This document shows, piece by piece, positions 7,234-15,408 of a DNA stretch of 19,860 nt (position 1 is the first letter of the stretch; each line of letters begins with the position of its first letter). A program made the position numbers and the translations under genes. The stretch spans positions 1 to 19,860 of the forward strand of contig JAKAPB010000003.1 of the NCBI GenBank assembly GCA_021823045.1, given 5' to 3'. Under the pieces are notes generated by a model. It did not search any database. It was not told where the DNA came from and saw only the letters and a list, made by a program, of their open reading frames with translations. Source of the DNA: Actinomycetes bacterium (GTDB lineage Bacteria > Actinomycetota > Acidimicrobiia > Acidimicrobiales > Acidimicrobiaceae).

Positions 7234-9969
7234 CTAGCGCCCGTGACAGTTCTTGAACTTCAAACCGCTGCCACAGTGACAGGGATCGTTCCGACCTATC
7301 TTCTCGCTCTCAGACTTTCGAATCGGCATCGAAGCCTGCTCACCAAATTGAATCACGTTGTCTGGCAGAGGAGACTCCCCTGCGCCCGCTACGACTCCCG
7401 ATGGAACCGGGTCGGCGGCGTAGAGTAGCGAAATATCTCCAGGATCAGTAGCTCCGAAGTAGCTCGCCTGTGAAAGATCGATCTGTACTGGCTCGGGTTC
7501 TACGACCTCCACCTGCATCACATACTGCAGATACTCCTCGTCTATCCGAGCCATCAAGTTGCCGAACATAGCGTAGGCTTCCCTCTGCCAAGCCACAAGC
7601 GGATCCTGCTGACCCATTGCCCTTAGGTTGATACCCTCTCGTAGGTAGTCCATGTCAGCTAGGTGCTCACGCCATTTCTGGTCTATGACTAGCAGCATTA
7701 CCTCTCGTTCGATCTGCCTGGCCATATCGGGTCCGCCTGGCAGTCGGGACACTTTCTGTTGATAACTTTCGAGTGCCTCCTGATGGATCGACTCGATCAG
7801 TTGCTCTTTGGTTATTGCTTGGGCGAGGTCTTCAATCAGAAACTTCGTAGCCCAAAATCTCTTCATCGCTGACACGAGTCCCTCAAGGTCCCAGTCCTCG
7901 ACATACTCACCGACGCAATATTCGTCAACCAGTGAGTAGATAACGCTTTGAAGGACCTCTAGTGTCTTGACTGAAAGGTCCTCACCCTCAATCACTTGAA
8001 GCCTTCTTTGGTAGATAACTTTGCGCTGCTCGTCTAGTGCTTCGTCATACTTCAGCACGTCTTTTCTAATCTCAGCATTTTTTGCTTCAACCGTAGTCTG
8101 CGCCTTTTCGATGGCTTTTGAAACCATCTTTGCTTCTATGGGCATGTCATCAGGGAATGTCTTGTCCATCAGCCATCCGACCGCGGCCCCCGAAAACAGC
8201 CTCATTAGGTCGTCCTCTAACGAAAGGTAAAAACGGCTCTCGCCGGGGTCACCTTGGCGGCCCGACCTACCTCGCAGCTGGTTATCAATTCTTCGGCTCT
8301 CATGCCGTTCGGTCCCAAGAACGTAAAGTCCTCCCAAGCCACGAATGACCTCAGCGTCTTGTGCACACTTAGCTTTAATCTCCTCCGAAATCTTGGCCAT
8401 CAGCGCAAGACCCTCTTCGGTAGCTAAGTCAACCCCCTCCTCGATTGCCCTCTTGGTTGTTAGGGACTCTGGATTTCCTCCAAGGAGAATGTCAACGCCT
8501 CTTCCGGCCATATTGGTAGCAACCGTAATGGCCCCGATCCTGCCAGCCTGTGCGACGATCTGCGCTTCCTGAGCGTGAAGTTTGGCGTTCAAGACGTTGT
8601 GCGGGATAGACCTCTTGGCCAGTATCTGGGAAAGCTTTTCCGACTTATGTACCGAGGCGGTTCCGACGAGTACCGGTTGTCCCTTGGAGTAACGCTGCTC
8701 TATGTCATCCGCAATCGCCTCGAACTTTGCGGCTTCAGTCTTGAAGATGTAATCTCCCAGATCAACCCTTTTTATGGGTAAGTTCGTAGGAATTGGGATC
8801 ACCTGCAAACCATAAGTGGAAGCGAACTCGGCGGCTTCAGTCTCGGCAGTACCGGTCATCCCGGAAAGCTTTTCATACATTCTGAAGTAGTTCTGGAGGG
8901 TAACCGTGGCCCAAGTGTGGTTCTCCTCCTTAATCCTCACCCTCTCTTTTGCCTCTACGGCCTGGTGCAAACCTTCAGACCAACGACGTCCCTCTAGGGT
9001 CCTGCCGGTAAATTCATCGACTATTTTGACTTCACCTTTTTCCACGATGTAGTCACGGTCGCGGTGATAAAGTTCCTTAGCCCGAAGCGCCTGATTGAGC
9101 TGGTGCAGCTGGATCATCGCCGAGATGTCGTACAGATTTTCAATGCCGGTCAGTTGCTCTACCTTAGAGATGCCCTCCTCGGTGGGAATAACGGTCTTTT
9201 TCTCTTCATCCACCTCATAGTGCAGGTCCTTTTTTAGAGACCGAACGATACCCGCAAACTGGTAGTAGAGCTGGGCCCCCTCATCAGAAGGTCCAGATAT
9301 GATGAGCGGGGTTCGCGCTTCGTCTATGAGGATGGAGTCCACCTCGTCGACAATTGCATAGTAATGAGAACGTTGGACCCTATCTGAAAGGGAAGTCGCC
9401 ATGTTGTCCCTTAGGTAGTCGAATCCAAACTCAGTGTTTGTCCCATAGGTGATATCGCAGTTGTAAGCGGCCCTTTTCCCTTCGGGCGATAGATCGTGTG
9501 CACCAACCCTTCCTACGGTAAGCCCAAGTGCGCGATAAACCCGACCCATCCATTCCGAGTCACGCTGTGCGAGGTAGTCGTTGACCGTTACAACGTGCAC
9601 ACCCTCCCCCAAAAGGGCATTTAAATAGACTGGAAGCGTGGAAACTAAGGTCTTACCTTCGCCTGTCTTCATTTCAGCTATCCCGCCGAAATGAAGCGCC
9701 ATGCCACCCATCAGCTGCACGTCGTAGTGACGTTGGCCTATCGTTCTCTTTGCCGCCTCGCGCACGACGGCGAAAGCCTCGACGAGAAGATCGTCGAGGT
9801 CTTCGTCACCTTCCAGCCTTGAACGAAACTCCACGGTTTTACTCGCAAGCTCTTCGTCGGAAAGAAGCGCTATCTCTTGTTCTAGCTCGTTTATAAGGGG
9901 AACGACTTCCGCGAGCCTCTTAAGCTTACGCCCCTCGCCGGCGCGCAGAACTTTAGTGAAAATACTCAT
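7234..9969 (-). CDS. secA: Preprotein translocase ATPase SecA
   Basis: Motor ATPase of the Sec pathway; it drives unfolded preproteins through SecYEG. Walker A is MKTGEGKT (100-107) and Walker B is IVDEVDSILIDEAR (206-219). The NBD2/helicase region contains VATNMAGRGVDI and GLYVLGTERHESRRIDNQLR with the downstream GRSGRQGDPG. The C-terminus ends with the zinc-binding SEC-C motif CHCGSG...KNCH (C897, C899, C908, H909), which contacts SecB-like partners or ribosomes in other species. The length of 911 residues is typical of the housekeeping SecA1 form. The ATG start has GGAGGG five bases upstream. It lies between hpf and prfB. Confidence 0.98.
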   Translation of the reverse strand: MSIFTKVLRAGEGRKLKRLAEVVPLINELEQEIALLSDEELASKTVEFRSRLEGDEDLDDLLVEAFAVVREAAKRTIGQRHYDVQLMGGMALHFGGIAEMKTGEGKTLVSTLPVYLNALLGEGVHVVTVNDYLAQRDSEWMGRVYRALGLTVGRVGAHDLSPEGKRAAYNCDITYGTNTEFGFDYLRDNMATSLSDRVQRSHYYAIVDEVDSILIDEARTPLIISGPSDEGAQLYYQFAGIVRSLKKDLHYEVDEEKKTVIPTEEGISKVEQLTGIENLYDISAMIQLHQLNQALRAKELYHRDRDYIVEKGEVKIVDEFTGRTLEGRRWSEGLHQAVEAKERVRIKEENHTWATVTLQNYFRMYEKLSGMTGTAETEAAEFASTYGLQVIPIPTNLPIKRVDLGDYIFKTEAAKFEAIADDIEQRYSKGQPVLVGTASVHKSEKLSQILAKRSIPHNVLNAKLHAQEAQIVAQAGRIGAITVATNMAGRGVDILLGGNPESLTTKRAIEEGVDLATEEGLALMAKISEEIKAKCAQDAEVIRGLGGLYVLGTERHESRRIDNQLRGRSGRQGDPGESRFYLSLEDDLMRLFSGAAVGWLMDKTFPDDMPIEAKMVSKAIEKAQTTVEAKNAEIRKDVLKYDEALDEQRKVIYQRRLQVIEGEDLSVKTLEVLQSVIYSLVDEYCVGEYVEDWDLEGLVSAMKRFWATKFLIEDLAQAITKEQLIESIHQEALESYQQKVSRLPGGPDMARQIEREVMLLVIDQKWREHLADMDYLREGINLRAMGQQDPLVAWQREAYAMFGNLMARIDEEYLQYVMQVEVVEPEPVQIDLSQASYFGATDPGDISLLYAADPVPSGVVAGAGESPLPDNVIQFGEQASMPIRKSESEKIGRNDPCHCGSGLKFKNCHGR

Positions 9970-10032
9970 TTGCCCTCCATCGTAGTCAGCGAAAGGCTCG
10001 ACCGCCGTAGTTGGGCTCTTTAGTAGTTTCGA

Positions 10033-10581
10033 TTACTCAGCTATCGCCGCGTTAATTACACCAGCGCTACCGTCGCCCCTCAGATACACTACCGCCGGCT
10101 CGCCGGTATCACTATTTTTGAAAAAATAAAAGCTGTGGCCGAGCATCTCCATCTGAAACACGGCCTCATCAGTAGTCATGTGGGCGATTCTGAACTGCTT
10201 AGACTTGGTCACCGGTACGCTTAGCGAGTCCGAGAGTACCTGCGGGTCGACGACCTTCGCCGTGCGATGGTGCGGGTGGGTACGGCGGACCAACTTACCC
10301 TTGAGCTTCTCAAGCCTGTGCTCAAGGCGCTCGTAGGCCCTATCGTACGCCCCAAGCAATTCTGGTGCAGCCGCTTTCGCCCGAACAACATGACCGTGGC
10401 CGAATAGAGTCGCCTCACAAATCTGGTTGTCAGATATAGAGGGGTTTGGCTCAAGGGCAAAAGCAACCTCCGCCCTCTCTAGGCCATCGAGATACTTTCC
10501 GAGTCTTTCAGTTCTCTCAATGACTATTTTGCGAGCCTCATCGCCGAGATCACATCCCTTGTTTCGGATCGAAACCTGCAT
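10033..10581 (-). CDS. hpf: Ribosome hibernation promoting factor, long form
   Basis: Binds the 30S decoding region and promotes 100S ribosome dimers in stationary or stressed cells. The N-terminal ribosome-binding domain covers about residues 1-100 (QVSIRNKGCDL... through RLEHRLEKLKGKL). A linker with RRTHPHH follows. The C-terminal dimerisation domain covers about 128-182, with AVFQMEMLGHSFYFFKN and AVVYLRGDGSAGVI. I chose the ATG at 10579-10581 because a strong AGGGAGGT lies just upstream; a GTG at 10597-10599 would add six residues and bury that ribosome site. The gene lies directly upstream of secA, as in mycobacteria. The length of 182 residues is slightly short for long HPF. Confidence 0.93.
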   Translation of the reverse strand: MQVSIRNKGCDLGDEARKIVIERTERLGKYLDGLERAEVAFALEPNPSISDNQICEATLFGHGHVVRAKAAAPELLGAYDRAYERLEHRLEKLKGKLVRRTHPHHRTAKVVDPQVLSDSLSVPVTKSKQFRIAHMTTDEAVFQMEMLGHSFYFFKNSDTGEPAVVYLRGDGSAGVINAAIAE

Positions 10582-10584
10582 AGC

Positions 10585-10592
10585 ACCTCCCT
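10585..10592 (-). promoter_or_regulatory. Shine-Dalgarno site of hpf
   Basis: AGGGAGGT on the minus strand ends three bases before the ATG at 10581. It decides the start of hpf in favour of that ATG over the GTG six codons upstream. Confidence 0.75.
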
Positions 10593-10728
10593 GGATCACT
10601 CACCCAAAGCCCACCTGGGCTCCTGCCTTTAAAGATACCGCAGAAACCTCGCTAGAGCATTGAGTTAACATAGTGTCGGCTGAGAAGGCTAGCTCATAAA
10701 GGCATTCCTGCCATATAAGCCGGTAAAG

Positions 10729-12003
<1,275 letters not shown>

Positions 12004-12085
12004 CTATTCCCCTACCTATCAACTAACTTTTCTAAGCGCAAAACCCTACCAAGAGCCACTCGAAATGCTACCGTACCACCAAGCC

Positions 12086-12118
12086 GAGGGGTCCGACCAA
12101 AACGAAGTGGGGCCCCTC
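12086..12118. other. Stable hairpin in the ahcY leader region
   Basis: GAGGGGTCC (12086-12094) can pair with GGGCCCCTC (12110-12118) around a 15-base loop. On the plus strand all nine positions pair, with one G-U. On the minus strand, the sense strand for ahcY, one A-C mismatch interrupts the stem. There is no U-tract on either side, so it is not a standard terminator. It lies 83 to 115 bases upstream of the ahcY start. It does not match the SAH-riboswitch pattern as far as I can tell. Confidence 0.45.
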
Positions 12119-12132
12119 CAGGGTGTGCAAAT

Positions 12133-12162
12133 ATTGTCCCCTTTACGGGCAAATCCACAATC
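12133..12162 (-). promoter_or_regulatory. Possible sigma-70-type promoter for ahcY
   Basis: On the minus strand TTGTGG (12157-12162) is followed after 18 bases by CAATAT (12133-12138), a fair -35/-10 pair that would start transcription about 120 bases upstream of ahcY. It is based on hexamer resemblance only. Confidence 0.25.
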
Positions 12163-12272
12163 TAGTGATTGCTAGCTCCGACCACGCCTATACCTCGGTA
12201 GCTCAACTAGCTATTACCTCAATAAAAAATGCTGCCGAAAATAGGCGGTTACCTAAGGTCATAGCGCAGAAA

Positions 12273-12353
12273 CACCTGAGCAACACAGCCACCTGAGCAA
12301 CACAGCCACCTGAGCAACACAGCCACCTGAGCAACACAGCCACCTGAGCAACA
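12273..12353. repeat. 17-bp tandem repeat (VNTR-like), 4.8 copies
   Basis: The unit CACCTGAGCAACACAGC occurs four times without a mismatch (12273, 12290, 12307, 12324), followed by a 13-base partial copy ending at 12353. Seventeen is not a multiple of three. An open frame that crosses the array on the minus strand is a by-product and reads low-complexity Cys/Val/Leu. The units are directly joined without spacers, so this is not a CRISPR array. Confidence 0.95.
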
Positions 12354-12549
12354 AGGTTCAAAACATACTGGTTCCAAATAGCAAACAGGCGGAAGCAGAA
12401 TTGGCCATTACCGTATTTCGAATCCAGATCACAAAAATACACGGATCATCGAACAGCCGAGCTCTCCAGAATCGAGACCAGGAGACAGAAAGTTTTTTTG
12501 TGAACCCGTTGCTTTTCCCGACTAAGAAGGGATCCATCCCTAGATGGGA

Positions 12550-13587
12550 TCAAAGCTCGCTCCGAAGTCGACCCTTCAAGTCAGCCAAAATGGGCACCGG
12601 ACCTGGGTCTACTCCTGCGAGATCGGAAAGATGCAATGATAGGAAATCCCCCGTAATGATCAGATCAAAAAGTTGAGCCAAGTCGCCGTCGCCCTCAGCC
12701 CTAAACTCAGAATATGAGGCCACTTTCTCCGAAAGTAGTGTGCGCCCGATCTCCATCCTCCTATAGACCTGAGGATGTTCGCCGTCATGGCGCAGCGATA
12801 CAATGGCCAGGTTTTCTTTGGTTACCGGGAGCAGGTTCTCCCACCCAGTAATCTCGTTGTGACAGTTCTCGGGGTAAACCGAGTAGAAGGCCGGGGACTT
12901 TACATTCTCATTGATCTGCGCTTTCCAACGCAGTGCTCCCGCCGCCCCAATCGACCCGGCGGAGTGCATAACGGGAATCTTGCCAAACAATCTCTCGGCG
13001 AGAACTTCAGCGGGATTTCCCGATAGAAGCAGCTGATCCCTCCTCCTGCGCAGTTGGGCGATTGCTAGGTCAATCCAGTATGTAGCCCCTGGGAAGAGAC
13101 CGATATCCTCCAGCACCACCAAGGGAGGAATCGAAAGGGCACCGATGGCGCCCCTGGGCTGCGGTATATCTGAAGGAACTCGAATCAAGGGAATCGCCGA
13201 TTCGTCAGCGAACTTGCCAAGCTCTCCACCAGAGGTCACCACGACCAAGTAAGCTCCTTGCTCGTAAGCTAGCTGACTCGCCTCCAAGGTCTCCTCGGTG
13301 TCACCAGAAAACGAAACCGCAAAAACGAGAGTTCCCCTAGAAACAAAAGCTGGGAGGTTGTAGCTCTTCACGACTGTCACAGGCACGGCCATAAATGGTG
13401 CTGCGGCCGCAAGAAGTACGTCGCCCGAGATTCCGCTACCCCCCATCCCAAGGACAACAATGTTCTCTATCTGATGTCTCAGCGGCAGGCCACCTAATGC
13501 GTTTGCCTGAATGGCAGCCTGAGCAACCTGTTCTGGCAAGCCAGCTGATACATCCCACATGCCCTGGGTGTCAACTCTCGTACTCAA
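12550..13587 (-). CDS. Bifunctional phosphoglucose/phosphomannose isomerase family protein (SIS domain)
   Basis: Interconverts fructose-6-phosphate with glucose-6-phosphate and/or mannose-6-phosphate, feeding the neighbouring phosphomannomutase. It has two SIS subdomains. Phosphosugar-binding motifs are GMGGSGISG (47-55) and SFSGDTEET (92-100), followed by PRGAIG (144-149). The catalytic motif PENCHNE (239-245) supplies E240 and H243, matching the ExxHNE signature of the family. The length of 345 residues is normal. The TTG start is preceded by GAGGGG at five bases (13593-13598); an ATG at codon 10 has no such site. Mycobacteria carry a related gene (Rv3256c) next to manB, where it may be catalytically altered. 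Here the key residues are kept. Whether it acts mainly on mannose or glucose esters cannot be seen. Confidence 0.9.
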   Translation of the reverse strand: MSTRVDTQGMWDVSAGLPEQVAQAAIQANALGGLPLRHQIENIVVLGMGGSGISGDVLLAAAAPFMAVPVTVVKSYNLPAFVSRGTLVFAVSFSGDTEETLEASQLAYEQGAYLVVVTSGGELGKFADESAIPLIRVPSDIPQPRGAIGALSIPPLVVLEDIGLFPGATYWIDLAIAQLRRRRDQLLLSGNPAEVLAERLFGKIPVMHSAGSIGAAGALRWKAQINENVKSPAFYSVYPENCHNEITGWENLLPVTKENLAIVSLRHDGEHPQVYRRMEIGRTLLSEKVASYSEFRAEGDGDLAQLFDLIITGDFLSLHLSDLAGVDPGPVPILADLKGRLRSEL

Positions 13588-13632
13588 AAAAACCCCTCAC
13601 AATGGACATACCTGTTTGGCAAAGAAAAATAG

Positions 13633-13714
13633 TGTCACAAACACCTTGAGACATGAGAAATAACGCTAGCCAAAGCTACAAAGCTTGGCAATTGTACAGC
13701 GATGATTTGTGACA
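13633..13714. promoter_or_regulatory. Inverted pair of TGTCACAAA boxes upstream of the isomerase gene
   Basis: TGTCACAAA at 13633-13641 and its exact reverse complement TTTGTGACA at 13706-13714 flank 64 bases of the 137-bp gap between the UPF0434-like gene and the isomerase gene. The second box sits in a near-palindrome TTTGTGACAAA. This spacing could serve an operator pair with looping, but the regulator is unknown and chance is possible. Confidence 0.3.
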
Positions 13715-13724
13715 AAAACTTGAA

Positions 13725-13943
13725 TTAATCTTCTTTCGAAGCCTTATGCTTCGCCTCAAGCTGTTGAGCTTCCGCCTCATCCACAAGCTCAGCCTCGTCG
13801 ACCATCAGTATACATATGCCATCACGAATTGGATATTTTCGCCTCAAACGCGCATTGTATAAAAAGCCTTCCTCTTGGAAATCCCACAGGACTCCCTTGT
13901 CCAGCGGACAGGCGAGAATCTCAAGAAGTTGAGCTGAAATCAT
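13725..13943 (-). CDS. Trm112-like / UPF0434 small protein
   Basis: A 72-residue protein with LLEILACPLDKGVLW near the N-terminus and LYNARLRRKYPIRDGICILMVDEAE in the middle, the hallmarks of the YcaR/Trm112p-like family. Eukaryotic and archaeal Trm112 activates methyltransferases; the role of the bacterial small form is not established. The N-terminal CP motif keeps a single cysteine (C12). The partner cysteines of a full zinc site are not seen, as is common in the bacterial form. An acidic, charged C-terminal tail follows. It starts 10 bp after the phosphomannomutase stop and is surely in that operon. The same gene order (manB, small protein, isomerase) occurs in other actinobacteria. Confidence 0.88.
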   Translation of the reverse strand: MISAQLLEILACPLDKGVLWDFQEEGFLYNARLRRKYPIRDGICILMVDEAELVDEAEAQQLEAKHKASKED

Positions 13944-13953
13944 AAATACTCCC

Positions 13954-15309
13954 CTACCGATCGGCCTTCGAGATAACCGCCAAAACCTCCGAAAGTCTGG
14001 AAGCTACCTCCTGTGAGTTCTTTGCCTCGAGATTCAATCTCAAAAGTGGTTCGGTATTTGAAGGTCTCACGTTGAACCACCACTCACCCAAATCCACCGT
14101 GAGGCCGTCAAGACGATCCATTGTTCCCCGGTCGCCATAGGCGTTTGATATAAATTCAGTCACCTTTTTAGCATCCTTGACCTTGGTGTTCACCTCGCCA
14201 GAGGAGGCATAGGTCTCCAGCGGTATCCTCAGTTCCGACAGAGGTTCATCCGAAGTCGACAACACTTGCAGAATCATTAATGCCGCAACGAGTCCGCTGT
14301 CAGCCCGATAATTGTCCCTGAAATAGTAGTGTCCAGAATGCTCACCGCCGAAAACCGCTCCGGTCCTAGCCATCTCGGACTTGATAAAGCTATGTCCAAC
14401 TCGAGTCCGGATCGGAATACCACCGAGCTTGGTGATTAACTCAGGTACCGCCTTAGAGCAGATCAGATTGTAAAGTATCGTCGCCCCAGGGTGACTCGAA
14501 AGGATAGCCTTTGCGACGATCGAAGTGGTGAGTGAACCCGAGAGCGGAGCCGCCTTGTCGTCGACTAAAAAGACCCGGTCTGCATCCCCGTCAAATGCCA
14601 GACCCACATCTGCGTTACGCGCTACGACCTCCGACTTTAGGTCGATCAGGTTTTCAGGCTGGATGGGATCTGCGGGGTGATTTGGAAAAGTGCCGTCTAG
14701 CTCGGGGTAGAGAAAGGTAAGTTCTAGTCCTAATTGATTTAGTGCTGCTGGCACCACCAAACCGCCCATGCCATTCGCCGTATCGCAAACGACCTTTAGT
14801 GGCTTCAATGAGGATATGTCGATAAAGGAATGGAGATGTTTGACGAAGTCTTCGAGCATCTCCTCTTTACGATTCTTGACATTGGAACGATCCGCCACAG
14901 GCAAAGCTCCAGCTAGAAATGCCAGGGCAAACCCTTTTATTTCATCTAAACCGGAATCAGCCGAAATAGGTGCGGCACCTGCGCGACATAGCTTAATACC
15001 GTTGTATTGAGCGGGATTATGCGACGCCGTAAACATTGCGCCGGGGGCGGCCAACCTGCCGGAGGCGAAATATAACATGTCCGTAGAACAAAGGCCGATA
15101 GAAACTACAGAAGTGCCTTGCGAGTTAACGCCTTCGATAAATGCATCAGAGAGTTCGATAGACGATGTCCTCATGTCGTACCCAACTACAATCTCGCTCG
15201 AATCGCAAAACTTTGCGAAGCCCGCTCCTATAGCCCGAGCCGACTCAGAGTCCAACTCAGAAGGCACGACTCCCCTGACGTCATAAGCCTTAAAGATCGA
15301 AGTGTCCAT
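13954..15309 (-). CDS. manB: Phosphomannomutase/phosphoglucomutase
   Basis: Converts mannose-6-phosphate to mannose-1-phosphate (possibly also the glucose esters), the step before GDP-mannose and envelope mannosylation. All four signature loops of the alpha-D-phosphohexomutase family are present: TASHNP (94-99) with the phosphoserine S96, the metal loop DGDADR (240-245), the sugar loop GGEHSGH (321-327) and the phosphate loop RPSNTEP (415-421). The length of 451 residues is normal. The ATG start has AGGAGG eleven bases upstream. It lies between the GT-C-like membrane protein and the UPF0434-like gene. The gene symbol follows mycobacterial use; pmmA or manB are both possible. Confidence 0.95.
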   Translation of the reverse strand: MDTSIFKAYDVRGVVPSELDSESARAIGAGFAKFCDSSEIVVGYDMRTSSIELSDAFIEGVNSQGTSVVSIGLCSTDMLYFASGRLAAPGAMFTASHNPAQYNGIKLCRAGAAPISADSGLDEIKGFALAFLAGALPVADRSNVKNRKEEMLEDFVKHLHSFIDISSLKPLKVVCDTANGMGGLVVPAALNQLGLELTFLYPELDGTFPNHPADPIQPENLIDLKSEVVARNADVGLAFDGDADRVFLVDDKAAPLSGSLTTSIVAKAILSSHPGATILYNLICSKAVPELITKLGGIPIRTRVGHSFIKSEMARTGAVFGGEHSGHYYFRDNYRADSGLVAALMILQVLSTSDEPLSELRIPLETYASSGEVNTKVKDAKKVTEFISNAYGDRGTMDRLDGLTVDLGEWWFNVRPSNTEPLLRLNLEAKNSQEVASRLSEVLAVISKADR

Positions 15310-15369
15310 CTTCTGTCAACCCTCCTGCTCCATTTAAACGGAACAACGGCGAAACCTTCCACCAAACAA

Positions 15370-15389
15370 AGCGGCGAAACCAAACCGCT
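15370..15389 (-). terminator. Weak terminator-like hairpin after the membrane protein gene
   Basis: On the minus strand AGCGG (15385-15389) pairs with CCGCT (15370-15374) around ten bases and is followed by TTGTTTGG. The stem is only five base pairs and the T-tract is broken, so it would be inefficient. Two direct copies of CGGCGAAACC (15347 and 15372) lie in the same 99-bp gap. Confidence 0.25.
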
Positions 15390-15408
15390 AGGGCATTAAG
15401 CGCCCGAC

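Larger units (their letters stand above)
12004..12549. other. Non-coding gap between the isomerase gene and ahcY
   Basis: No convincing gene lies in these 546 bp. The open frames present do not show codon structure. The region holds a hairpin (12086-12118), a possible promoter for ahcY (12133-12162) and a 17-bp tandem repeat (12273-12353). The part from 12354 to 12549 shows only a seven-T run at 12493-12499 without a convincing stem before it. Confidence 0.7.

Noticed and set aside
12004..12200. SAH or SAM riboswitch upstream of ahcY
   Set aside because: I looked for the conserved cores of the known SAH and SAM classes and did not find them. Only a single hairpin is present; a covariance-model search would settle it.
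12273..12353. CRISPR array
   Set aside because: The units are 17 bp and directly adjacent with no spacers; no cas gene is present.
12203..12442. Open frame on the minus strand across the 17-bp array
   Set aside because: Its sequence is a frame-rotating translation of the repeat (Cys/Val/Leu-rich), has no ribosome site and resembles no protein family.
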